Assembly (NCBI GenBank): GCA_006844765.1
Contig: SPJV01000100.1
Coordinates: 14,792-78,791, forward strand
Source of the DNA: Alphaproteobacteria bacterium
Lineage (GTDB): Bacteria > Pseudomonadota > Alphaproteobacteria > UBA8366 > Aestuariispiraceae
Direction: 5' to 3'
Length of the DNA: 64,000 bases
This document shows, in pieces, positions 35,270 through 43,303 of this stretch. The notes under the pieces were generated by a model. That model worked only from the letters and a program-made list of their open reading frames with translations, did no database searches and was not told the origin of the DNA. A program made the position numbers and the translations under genes. Position 1 is the first letter of the stretch, and each line of letters starts with the position of its first letter.

Positions 35270-36514
35270 TTGCTCTATCAAATGCATGACGCACGCCACC
35301 GCGCCCTTCAGCCGGCCCGTTGGATGGCCGAAGCGACCAGACTGGCCTTCATTAACCCCTTCCTGCCGATCTCCCACACACCGATGGGACGCGTGATTGC
35401 CGCAGGGTCCAAGGTCCTGGAGGATTTGCTCTCTGAATACCCAAAACCGGAGTGGCAAATTGATGAGACGGTGATCGATGGCGAGACCATAGCTGTCACG
35501 CCAAAACCTGTACTGTCCCTGCCCTTCTGCGATTTGCTGCATTTCGAGCGCGCGACCAAGACAAAACGCGATGATCCGCCGGTCTTCTTAGCGGCCCCCA
35601 TGTCCGGCCACTATGCCACCTTGCTGCGCGGCACTGTCAAAGCGCTTCTGCCGAACCATGACGTCTATATCACCGATTGGCGCGATGCGCGGATGGTCCC
35701 TACGACAGAGGGGCGTTTCGGGCTGGATGAGTATATCGACACCGTGATGCACTGCCTGGAGGATATCTGGAAGCGGCATGGAAAGCGCCGGGCACATGCC
35801 ATGGCGGTCTGCCAACCGGCGCCGCTGGTCCTGGCCACCGCAGCCTTGATGGCGGAAGATGCCCTGCCGCATCGGCCGGCGAGCATGACCTTGATGGGTG
35901 GCCCCATCGATACCGGCGCCTCCCCGACAGTCGTCACCCAGATGGCGGAAAACCGGCCTCTCACTTGGTTTAAGAGCCATCTGGTTCATCGCGTGCCACC
36001 GCGTTTCCCCGGCGGAAATCGTCAGGTCTATCCGGGCTTCATGCAATTGCGGGCCTTCTGGTCCATGCAGCCTGCCCGCCATGCCGGCGCCCATTGGAAG
36101 ATGTTCGAACATCTTGTCGAGGGTGATGGTGAATCGGCAGAAAAGACCCGCGCCTTCTATGATGAATATATGGCGGTGATGGATGTGACCGCCGATTTCT
36201 ATCTGGAAACAGTCGATCATATCTTCAAGCGTCGCTCCATCCCGAACGGTACTTTCAGCTGGAATGGGCGCCAAGTGAACATGGCTGCGATTGATGATAT
36301 CGCCTTGTTGACCATCGAGGGCGGTTTGGACGATATCTCTGCCCCCGGCCAGACAAAGGCAGCCCATGGGTTATGCCCAAACATTCCGGATGACAGCCGC
36401 GATCACCTCCTCCAGGACGGTGTCGGACATTACGGCATCTTCAACGGGCGTGTTTGGCGGGAAACCATATGCCCCCATATCGCCGGTTTTATCAGGCGCA
36501 GCGAAGCTGACTAA
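35270..36514 (+). CDS. phaZ: Intracellular poly(3-hydroxybutyrate) depolymerase
   Basis: A 414-residue PhaZ of the alphaproteobacterial/Cupriavidus type, which breaks down storage polyester granules in the cytoplasm. The N-terminus MLYQMHDARHRAL, PLSGHYATLLR-like AAPMSGHYATLLRGTV, DVYITDWRDAR and the nucleophile motif AMAVCQPAP (Cys181 instead of the serine of common lipases) are diagnostic. WNGRQVNMAAI and GHYGIFNGRVW with the catalytic His close the protein. The start is a TTG, and the next ATG is four codons later. It has its own promoter region with two palindromes. Confidence 0.94.
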   Translation: MLYQMHDARHRALQPARWMAEATRLAFINPFLPISHTPMGRVIAAGSKVLEDLLSEYPKPEWQIDETVIDGETIAVTPKPVLSLPFCDLLHFERATKTKRDDPPVFLAAPMSGHYATLLRGTVKALLPNHDVYITDWRDARMVPTTEGRFGLDEYIDTVMHCLEDIWKRHGKRRAHAMAVCQPAPLVLATAALMAEDALPHRPASMTLMGGPIDTGASPTVVTQMAENRPLTWFKSHLVHRVPPRFPGGNRQVYPGFMQLRAFWSMQPARHAGAHWKMFEHLVEGDGESAEKTRAFYDEYMAVMDVTADFYLETVDHIFKRRSIPNGTFSWNGRQVNMAAIDDIALLTIEGGLDDISAPGQTKAAHGLCPNIPDDSRDHLLQDGVGHYGIFNGRVWRETICPHIAGFIRRSEAD

Positions 36515-36686
36515 ACCGCTGACGTCATTCGGAATTTAGTCCAAGAAGTCCGACCTCTGCGGCCATTTGCCCGGCGCTCGCCTGCGGCAAAACATACCGT
36601 GGCGATTGTTCGCCATGGCCGCTTATGGTCAAATCTTGGCTGCTCGGGCATGGATGGCAGCGGGCACGGATGAAAGCGGAAAAATC

Positions 36687-37421
36687 GTGAGTGATCAACG
36701 CGAGGATATACACACCACCGGTGTTCCCGTCGTATGTCAGCAATGCGAGGCGCGGCATAAGGGCATCTGCGGCGCCCTGACACCGGATGAGTTGACTCGT
36801 CTCAGCAAACATACGTCCAAACGGCACGCGGCGCATGGGATGGAACTTGTCGGTGAATCCGAGGAAACAGAGAGCTACGCCAATGTTATGGGTGGCGTCG
36901 TAAAGCTCTCCAAGATGATGCCCGATGGGCGTCAGCAGATTGTCGGATTGCAATTTGCCCCGGATTTCCTGGGGCGCCCTTTTCAGTCTACCAGCAACGT
37001 CACGGCAGAGGCTGCAACCGACGTGCATCTTTGCGTCTTCCCGAAATCGACCCTGGATTCGATGATGAAGGAAGCGCCGTCGATGGAAAACCGGCTGCTT
37101 CAGCAAACCTTGAAGGAACTGGATGACGCGCGGGAATGGATGTTGACCCTGGGACGGAAAACAGCGGCGGAAAAAGTTGCGAGTTTCCTGTTCATGATCG
37201 CGGTCCAAATTGATCCGACCCATGATGCGGAACGTGAAGGCTCCGCCACCTTTGACTTGCCGCTCACCCGGGGGGAAATCGCTGATTTCCTGGGCATCAC
37301 CATCGAAACCGTCAGCCGCCAGATGACCAAACTGCGAAAGACAGGATTGATTGTCCTGGAAGGCACCCGACGGGTTTCCGTGCCGGATATCCAAGCCCTG
37401 AGGGACGAAACAGGAGTTTGA
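36687..37421 (+). CDS. FNR/CRP family regulator (FnrL-like, Fe-S type)
   Basis: About 244 residues from a GTG at 36687; the frame is open from 36567, but the longer form would add 40 unusual residues. The N-terminus carries VCQQCEARHKGIC (Cys-x2-Cys-x7-Cys) and a later cysteine in DVHLCVF, enough to bind an oxygen-sensitive 4Fe-4S cluster. A cAMP-receptor-like beta-roll and dimerisation helix follow, then the helix-turn-helix TRGEIADFLGITIETVSRQMTKL with the E-x2-SR pattern that reads TTGAT half-sites. It should control low-oxygen genes. No FNR box is evident nearby. Confidence 0.9.
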   Translation: MSDQREDIHTTGVPVVCQQCEARHKGICGALTPDELTRLSKHTSKRHAAHGMELVGESEETESYANVMGGVVKLSKMMPDGRQQIVGLQFAPDFLGRPFQSTSNVTAEAATDVHLCVFPKSTLDSMMKEAPSMENRLLQQTLKELDDAREWMLTLGRKTAAEKVASFLFMIAVQIDPTHDAEREGSATFDLPLTRGEIADFLGITIETVSRQMTKLRKTGLIVLEGTRRVSVPDIQALRDETGV

Positions 37422-37428
37422 TTGAACG

Positions 37429-38397
37429 ATGCCATCAATCGAAACACGGCTGACGAAATCCTTAGGCATTGAACATCCCATCCTTTCCGCCCCAATGGCG
37501 CTCGCAGCCGGTGGAAAACTGGCCGCAGCGGTCAGTGACGCCGGTGGGTTCGGGCTGATCGGCGGGGGCTATGGGGATGCGGAATTCCTGAAGCAATCAT
37601 TTCGAGACGCCGGCAACGCACGGGTCGGCTGTGGCTTCATCACCTGGTCCTTGGCAGAGCAAACCGATCTTCTGGATCTGGTGATCGATCATGCGCCGAC
37701 AGCGGTCATGTTGTCCTTCGGTAACCCTGCCCCTTTCGCCGCCAAGGTAAAAAGTTCCGGCGCAAAACTGATCTGTCAGTGCCAGACCATTGCCCATGTT
37801 CAGGCTGCTCTGGATGTTGGCGCCGATATCATCGTCGCTCAGGGTGGAGAAGCCGGCGGTCACGGTGCGTTACGTGGCACCATGAATTTCGTGCCGGAGG
37901 TTGCCGATTATCTAACCGCGAATGCGCCGGAAGTCCTGCTGCTCGCGGCAGGGGGCATCGCGGATGGCAGAGGCCTCGCCGCAGCCCTGATGCTAGGTGC
38001 GGATGGTGTTCTGATTGGCACACGCTTCTGGGCCAGCGCTGAATGCCTGGCGCCCGATGGGCACCTGCAGGCAGCCGTGTCCTCCGGCGGGGACGACACG
38101 CTGCAGACATCAACGGTCGACATCGCGCGTGGCAAGGATTGGCCGCCTGATTTCAAAGTCCGTGTCCGCCAAAATGCCTTCACAGATAAATGGCATGGCA
38201 ATGAGACCGCGCTCACCGCCGCAATCCAGGATGTCGCAGACCGCTACATGGATGCCTATAAGGCTGGAGATGCGGAGAACTCTGCAGCTGTTTGCGGTGA
38301 AGCCATTGGTCTCATACACGATATTCCAACAGCGGGAGAGCTTGTCACGCGCATCGCAGAAGAGGCGCGAGCCCTTCTCGACCAGAACCGCGTCTAG
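37429..38397 (+). CDS. Nitronate monooxygenase (2-nitropropane dioxygenase family)
   Basis: A 322-residue FMN enzyme of the NMO family. Motifs are HPILSAPMALAAGGKLAAAVSDAGGFGLIGGGYGD, the VAQGGEAGGHGALRG loop with the catalytic-region His, and LLAAGGIADGRGLAAALMLGADGVLIGTRFWAS binding FMN phosphate. Such enzymes detoxify propionate 3-nitronate or act as enoyl reductases. It starts 7 bases after the FNR-type gene, so they are co-transcribed. Confidence 0.9.
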   Translation: MPSIETRLTKSLGIEHPILSAPMALAAGGKLAAAVSDAGGFGLIGGGYGDAEFLKQSFRDAGNARVGCGFITWSLAEQTDLLDLVIDHAPTAVMLSFGNPAPFAAKVKSSGAKLICQCQTIAHVQAALDVGADIIVAQGGEAGGHGALRGTMNFVPEVADYLTANAPEVLLLAAGGIADGRGLAAALMLGADGVLIGTRFWASAECLAPDGHLQAAVSSGGDDTLQTSTVDIARGKDWPPDFKVRVRQNAFTDKWHGNETALTAAIQDVADRYMDAYKAGDAENSAAVCGEAIGLIHDIPTAGELVTRIAEEARALLDQNRV

Positions 38398-38424
38398 AGC
38401 CGATACTGTTACAACACCGCTGTT

Positions 38425-39285
38425 TCAGGAAAACCGGGTTCTCAGAAAGTCCGTCAAATATTCCATAATCAGAACAACGACAAAGATCACCAGGATGATC
38501 GTCAGGGCGTTCTTATATTGGAAAAGGTCGAAGGAAACCTTTAATTCCTGACCGATCCCCCCGGCCCCTACCAGACCAAGCACGACTGAAGAACGCACCG
38601 CCTTTTCCAGGGCGAAGAGCGAGGTGTTGATCATTGACGGCATGGTATCCGGAATGATCGCCCCGAACAGGATCGAGAGGCGGTTCGCCCCAATCGCCGA
38701 CAGGGCTTCCTGAGGGTCTTTTTCAGAATCCTCCATCGCCTCCGCAAAAAAGCGGCCGCAGAAGCCAATGGTGTCGACAACGATTGTGAGGGTCCCCGCA
38801 ACCGCGCCCAACCCAACGGCGGCGACGAAAAGCAAAGCCCAAACCAGATCCGGCACCGTCCGTAACAGGGAAACAAACGCCTTTGACAGGAAAGAGAAAG
38901 GCCCCAACGGCGAGATGCCCCGCGCAGCCAACCATGCCACGGGAAGGCTGAGCACAATCCCAATCGCCGCGCCGACCAGCGCAATCTGGAACGTCTCGAT
39001 AATCTTCCAGAACACCCGGCCCAGGAAAGCCTGGTCCGTATTTGGCGGTGTCATTCGGTCCATAAGGGACAGCATGCTGGGCACGCCTTTAGCAAGCTGA
39101 TCAATCGACGGCGCCACATCGTTCATGGACGCAACGATCACCGCGATCAGGATCACCCAAACCATGAAGGAAAGCGGTGATGAGCCGGTCATACGCCCAG
39201 GAGACGGACGCCCTCTTGTCGCCGAACAAGCCGGCGAAACAGTTGGTGTACCATTACCATTTGCGGAATCCTTCAAATCAATCAT
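38425..39285 (-). CDS. phnE: Phosphonate ABC transporter permease (set 1)
   Basis: About 286 residues with six hydrophobic helices. It carries the PhnE-type permease loop EDSEKDPQEALSAIGANRLSILFGAIIPDTMPSMINTSLF and VRSSVVLGLVGAGGIGQELKVS. The start at 39285 is preceded by GGGAG; it overlaps the phnC stop by 8 bases, showing translational coupling. It is last of the minus-strand phnD-phnC-phnE operon and forms the membrane channel for the phosphonate imported by PhnD. Confidence 0.92.
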   Translation of the reverse strand: MIDLKDSANGNGTPTVSPACSATRGRPSPGRMTGSSPLSFMVWVILIAVIVASMNDVAPSIDQLAKGVPSMLSLMDRMTPPNTDQAFLGRVFWKIIETFQIALVGAAIGIVLSLPVAWLAARGISPLGPFSFLSKAFVSLLRTVPDLVWALLFVAAVGLGAVAGTLTIVVDTIGFCGRFFAEAMEDSEKDPQEALSAIGANRLSILFGAIIPDTMPSMINTSLFALEKAVRSSVVLGLVGAGGIGQELKVSFDLFQYKNALTIILVIFVVVLIMEYLTDFLRTRFS

Positions 39286-40027
39286 GGAACGTCTCCCGCA
39301 GCGCAGCCGGATCAAGCGTGTCACTCGCCTGATCGAAGCGAACCTGACCATTCTTCAAGGCCACCACCCGATCCGAGTAGTCCACCGCATGCGCCATGTC
39401 GTGAGAGGTGTAGAGCAATGTAATCCCGTGATCCTGGCAAAGCCGACTGAACAGCGCCATGACATCCTTTCCCGCTGCGGGATCGAGGCTTGCTGCCGGT
39501 TCATCAGCGATCAGCAAACGCGGTTCCCGGATCAAGGCGCGGGCAATCGCGACACGCTGCTGCTGGCCACCCGATAAGGCATCTGCCCGACGCATGGCAA
39601 ACTCACCGAGATTGACCTCTTCCAGCGCGACCATAGCCCGATCCCGCCATTCTGATCGTGCAAACTGATGCGTAAAGGCCCGCCAGCTGCCTTTCAGACC
39701 AAGCAAGCCATGAATAACGTTCGAAAGGACGGAGCGCCGCTTAACCAGACAATGTTTCTGGAAAACAAAACCCGTCTGCCGTCGAATTCCATCGCGCTGA
39801 CGTGACGTGGGTTGGGCTGTAAAGCGCTCCCCCAGCGTCTCAACCGAACCACCGGTGATCGGATGCAGTCCGATGAGGCATTTCAGCAGGGTCGACTTAC
39901 CGGACCCGTTTGACCCAATCAGCGCAACACGCTCCCCTTCCACAACAGAAAGATCGATGCCGGTCAGAACCGGCACATCAGAGGAATAGTATTTCTGCAG
40001 CCCTTCAAGGCGGATAACGGCAGTCAT
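39278..40027 (-). CDS. phnC: Phosphonate ABC transporter ATP-binding protein (set 1)
   Basis: A 249-residue ABC ATPase with Walker A GSNGSGKST, signature ALSGGQQQRVAIARAL and Walker B LLIADEPAASLD. The segment LIRLEGLQKYYS and the FQKHCLVKRRSVLSNVIHG Q-loop region match PhnC. It powers uptake through the adjacent PhnE with PhnD as receptor. Gap to phnD is about 90 bases. Confidence 0.92.
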   Translation of the reverse strand: MTAVIRLEGLQKYYSSDVPVLTGIDLSVVEGERVALIGSNGSGKSTLLKCLIGLHPITGGSVETLGERFTAQPTSRQRDGIRRQTGFVFQKHCLVKRRSVLSNVIHGLLGLKGSWRAFTHQFARSEWRDRAMVALEEVNLGEFAMRRADALSGGQQQRVAIARALIREPRLLIADEPAASLDPAAGKDVMALFSRLCQDHGITLLYTSHDMAHAVDYSDRVVALKNGQVRFDQASDTLDPAALRETFHD

Positions 40028-40116
40028 GGAACTGACCCTTCAGAAAAAGCGGAAACGGGAGTGGCGTCAGGCCAGCCCCCGCTTCGCGATATACAAGTAC
40101 TTGCTTTCAGGCAGGA

Positions 40117-40971
40117 TCAGTCGCCGACAAAAGACTTCGTATCAACACCGATCGTTTTGTACATCGACCGGACATAGTCGTAGTTCTTGTCTTTGATCGA
40201 CGTCAGGAAGAAACCACCGGTGTATTTCTGATTGTCATCGCCTTTCAGCACCGCATCCATCAGCGTTGCGCCCTTGTTCAGAAAGGCATCACGCACCTTC
40301 TCAACAACTGCCTGATCGAGCGATTTATTTGCCACCAGAATGTCATTCGGCAGGTCACGACCGCGCGCTACAACGGTGAAAGCGGTATCCGGGAAAGCCT
40401 TGCGGATTTTACGCAAGTGGCCTTCGTTCATACCGACAGCCTGGATATCACCACGGATCAAGGCTTCCACGGCAACATTGCGGGAAATGATCTGTGCATC
40501 ATAGTCCGCGCCATAATTCAGACCGAAGTCCGAGAGAACCTGCGCCGGACCAAGATGCTGGGACGTAGAACCGACCGAGCCGAACGTGACCGTCTTCCCT
40601 TTCAGGTCGTCAATCGCTTCAATCGGGCCGTCGGCGAGCGTGACAATCTGAGCGAAGTAGTTCGGGCGTTGCCAGGCAACGACGATTTCCGGATCAACCA
40701 GCTCTTTGAGAACGACATACTCAGCCGGACCGGTGAGGACCAGATCGACTTGCCCGGCATTCATCGCCTCAACCGCTGCCGTGCGGGAGTTGACCGGATA
40801 GAGGTCAATCGCCAGACCCGTTGCCTTTTCAAGCGCGGATTCGAAAGCGCCGAACTCTTGCTGCAGGGATTCAAGTCCCTCGATATCGGTTACGGCGAAC
40901 TTAACACTATCGGCAGCAGATGCCGTACCGGCAGCCGCCAAAAAGGCCGCTGTTACAATTGCGCGAAACAT
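40117..40971 (-). CDS. phnD: Phosphonate ABC transporter substrate-binding protein (set 1)
   Basis: A 284-residue periplasmic protein with signal MFRAIVTAAFLAAAGTASAAD. It has the PhnD pattern VNSRTAAVEAMNAGQVDLVLTGPAEYVVLKE, LKGKTVTFGSVGSTSQHLGPAQVL and the NVAVEALIRGDIQAVGM region. It differs considerably from the second PhnD at 60291, so the two importers probably prefer different ligands. First gene of its operon; a PhnF operator overlaps its leader. Confidence 0.92.
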   Translation of the reverse strand: MFRAIVTAAFLAAAGTASAADSVKFAVTDIEGLESLQQEFGAFESALEKATGLAIDLYPVNSRTAAVEAMNAGQVDLVLTGPAEYVVLKELVDPEIVVAWQRPNYFAQIVTLADGPIEAIDDLKGKTVTFGSVGSTSQHLGPAQVLSDFGLNYGADYDAQIISRNVAVEALIRGDIQAVGMNEGHLRKIRKAFPDTAFTVVARGRDLPNDILVANKSLDQAVVEKVRDAFLNKGATLMDAVLKGDDNQKYTGGFFLTSIKDKNYDYVRSMYKTIGVDTKSFVGD

Positions 40972-40988
40972 GATGCTTCCCCTCTTTC

Positions 40989-41002
40989 GCTGTATATACA
41001 GC
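40989..41002. promoter_or_regulatory. PhnF-type operator before phnD set 1
   Basis: GCTGTATATACAGC is a perfect 14-bp palindrome 17 bases upstream of the phnD start. It is the best of four related sites in the phn island and lies next to the gene for a PhnF repressor, which in other bacteria binds TATA-centred inverted repeats. Confidence 0.75.
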
Positions 41003-41058
41003 AGGGAAAAGATCCGTATAGTGGCCCCTGCCGCTGAGCGGGACTATAGAGCCCACTG

Positions 41059-41076
41059 ATGACAGATGAATGACGC
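41059..41076 (-). promoter_or_regulatory. Pho box-like site in the phnD/phnM divergent promoter
   Basis: On the minus strand GCGTCATTCATCTGTCAT matches about 13-14 of 18 positions of the PhoB consensus (two CTGTCAT-type repeats 11 bases apart). It lies between the two PhnF-type operators, which suggests phosphate-starvation activation combined with PhnF repression. Confidence 0.6.
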
Positions 41077-41080
41077 GGTG

Positions 41081-41096
41081 GGCTGAATATACAGCC
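41081..41096. promoter_or_regulatory. PhnF-type operator before the phnM-like gene
   Basis: GGCTGAATATACAGCC is a 16-bp near-palindrome with one mismatched pair, ending 24 bases before the ATG of the phnM-like gene. It shares the TATACAGC half with the other three sites. Confidence 0.72.
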
Positions 41097-41120
41097 TTGT
41101 CAAAAAATGGAGGCAATTAG

Positions 41121-42254
41121 ATGACGACGAACTGGAGCTTGGTGGGTGGCCGAACTCTCGAATCCGATGGACTGGCACCGCGCAATCTTGCCCTGACAGA
41201 TGGATTGATCACGGAACAGGCACATCAAAACGCAGAGACATACGATGCCAAGGGCCGACTCGTCCTGCCGGGGATCATCGATGTCCATGGCGACGCCTTT
41301 GAACGCCAGATCATGCCCCGCCCCAAAGTGTCCTTCCCCTTGGATACCGCCTTGCGCGAGACCGATCTGCAATTGATCGGGAACGGGATCACAACGGCCT
41401 ATCATGGTCTGACCCTGTCGTGGGAGCCCGGATTGCGCGGGATCGAAACCGCGCGCAGCTTCATTGAGGCTTTGACGCGACTGCGCCCGACACTCGCCTG
41501 CGACACGCAACTGCATTTGCGTTGGGAGACCTTTGCTCTAGAGACGATTGATGAAGCCTTGGGTTGGATCGAAGCAGAGCCATCCCCCATCCTGGCCTTT
41601 AACGACCACACGACCGCAATGATGGCGTCAGACCATCTGAAGCGGAAATCAGGAACCTTGGCCGCGCGGACAGGATTGTCAGAGAACGACTTTATGACAT
41701 TGCTGAAACGCGTCTGGGCAAGGCGCGAAGAGGTGCCGGCAACCATCGAAAGCACGGCGGCGCGCGCCAAGGCAAGCGGCGCCATCCTATTTGCCCATGA
41801 CGAACCATCGCCGGAACAACGCCTCTACTTCAGATCGCTTGGCGTTGTCGCATCCGAGTTCCCCCTAACGGAACCAACCGCACGGACCGCGCGAGATGCC
41901 GGAGAACACATCATCCTGGGCGCGCCCAATGTCGTCAGAGGCGGCAGCCATATCAGTGCCGTGAATGCCGCCGATTCCGTCGAAGCAGGCCTGTGTTCCG
42001 TCCTGGCATCAGACTACTACTATCCCGCCCCGCTGCTCGCCGCCTTCAGATTGGTCCGTGAGGCACGGTGCGATTTCGCGGCAGCCTGGAATCTGATATC
42101 CAAGAATCCGGCTGAAGCAGCGGGTCTCGCAGATCGTGGACGCATAGCGCCGGGACTTCGCGGCGATGTGATCGTTGTCGATGACAGCGACAATACAGCC
42201 CCGCGCGTTGTTGCGGTCTTCGTTAAGGGAAGGAAAGTTTTTGAGCGAGATTGA
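41121..42254 (+). CDS. PhnM-like amidohydrolase (set 1)
   Basis: A 377-residue amidohydrolase related to alpha-D-ribose 1-methylphosphonate 5-triphosphate diphosphatase (PhnM). The metal-binding start reads LVLPGIIDVHGDAFERQIMPRP, and LAFNDHTTAMMAS, ILFAHDEPSP and LGAPNVVRGGSH follow the PhnM order. It differs from the canonical PhnM at 57983 (ELHTDALEAHMSPRP), so it is a second, divergent paralogue. It heads an operon with phnF (overlap about 14 bases) under a PhnF-type operator. It may act on another phosphonate intermediate or be a specialised isozyme. Confidence 0.86.
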   Translation: MTTNWSLVGGRTLESDGLAPRNLALTDGLITEQAHQNAETYDAKGRLVLPGIIDVHGDAFERQIMPRPKVSFPLDTALRETDLQLIGNGITTAYHGLTLSWEPGLRGIETARSFIEALTRLRPTLACDTQLHLRWETFALETIDEALGWIEAEPSPILAFNDHTTAMMASDHLKRKSGTLAARTGLSENDFMTLLKRVWARREEVPATIESTAARAKASGAILFAHDEPSPEQRLYFRSLGVVASEFPLTEPTARTARDAGEHIILGAPNVVRGGSHISAVNAADSVEAGLCSVLASDYYYPAPLLAAFRLVREARCDFAAAWNLISKNPAEAAGLADRGRIAPGLRGDVIVVDDSDNTAPRVVAVFVKGRKVFERD

Positions 42255-43014
42255 TCCTCTGCCCACATGGTTGGAACACGCATCCGCCAATCCCTATCTT
42301 CCGAAATCCGAGCGTGCCATCTGGCTGCAGATCTATGACCGCCTCAATTCGGCACTAAGAGACGGAGCCGTGAATGCCGGTGAACGCCTGCCAAGCGAAA
42401 CAGTGCTCGCCCAATGTTTTGGCGTTACCCGCGTGACCCTGCGCCGGGCGCTCCGGCATTTGCAGAATGAAGGGTTATTGGAGGCCAGAAAAGGCGTTGG
42501 TATTTTCGCGCGCCGCCCCGGCATGGTCTATCAGGTCGGCACTGGCAAACGGTTCGCCGAGAGTTTTGATAGCGTCGAAGGACGCATGACCACCCGCACT
42601 GTTGCCTTGACCAAATCGAGACCGAGCGCCGATGCGATAGAGGCTTTGGCAATCCCTGAAACTGCAGAGGTCATCTTGCTGACCCGATTGCATCTGCAGG
42701 ACAGCTATCCGGTTTATCTGGCGGTGAAAGAACTGCCTGCAGAACTTTTCCCGAATTTTGCCGAGGTATATGCACTTGATCACTCCATCAGTGCGGTATT
42801 CAAGGCACATGGGATCCCGAAGTTTTCCTGGGCGGAAACCCGCGTTTCAGGAGGGTTCGCGGAAGCAGAGGAAGCCGACCTTCTGCATCTAACGCCCCGG
42901 ACCCCTGTGTTGCGGACATTGAGTTTCAACCATGCGCCTAACGGATCCCGAATTGAGTTCACGCGAGGATGCTGGCCGCTTGATCAGGTACAGTTGCGAT
43001 TCTTGCCGCGATAG
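42241..43014 (+). CDS. phnF: GntR/HutC family repressor PhnF
   Basis: About 257 residues. The N-terminal winged helix is GntR type (IYDRLNSALRDGAVNAGERLPSETVLAQCFGVTRVTLRRALRHLQNEGLL), and the C-terminal part is a UTRA ligand domain ending NGSRIEFTRGCWPLDQVQL. The start is probably the TTG at 42241 preceded by GGGAAGGAAAG; the frame is open upstream into the phnM-like gene. PhnF regulators repress phosphonate genes; four matching operators in this island support self-contained regulation. Confidence 0.9.
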   Translation: MSEIDPLPTWLEHASANPYLPKSERAIWLQIYDRLNSALRDGAVNAGERLPSETVLAQCFGVTRVTLRRALRHLQNEGLLEARKGVGIFARRPGMVYQVGTGKRFAESFDSVEGRMTTRTVALTKSRPSADAIEALAIPETAEVILLTRLHLQDSYPVYLAVKELPAELFPNFAEVYALDHSISAVFKAHGIPKFSWAETRVSGGFAEAEEADLLHLTPRTPVLRTLSFNHAPNGSRIEFTRGCWPLDQVQLRFLPR

Positions 43015-43303
43015 CAGAATAAGAATTCATGCCAGGAATTAAGAATTCACATTAATAAAAAATAATTCACGTCTGTCGAACGCCTTATTTCGTTCGCATT
43101 CATTAAATAACCAATCAGAAAACCACACGTATTTATATAGCAAATCATTCGGTAACATTTTTTTAACAAAGCACTTAACAACAGTGATATAGTAATTGTA
43201 ATACAAAGTCACAGATGGGACATGGTTGGTATTTAGAGTAAAAAGTTATTCACGAATTTTGTTTAACGCAAATGTCAGAGAAATATGATCGAAGGCAAGG
43301 CAA
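43015..43303. other. AT-rich intergenic region before the sensor kinase
   Basis: About 290 bases, visibly richer in A and T than the surroundings, with two close copies of AAGAATTCA (near 43022 and 43041) and several poly-A/T runs. No gene or terminator fold is convincing. It probably carries the promoter of the sensor kinase; the base composition could mark transferred DNA. Confidence 0.45.

Noticed and set aside
36515..36686. FNR box controlling phaZ or the fnr-type gene
   Set aside because: No TTGAT-N4-ATCAA match with at most one mismatch was found near these genes; the TTGAT and ATCAA at 37419-37439 are too far apart.
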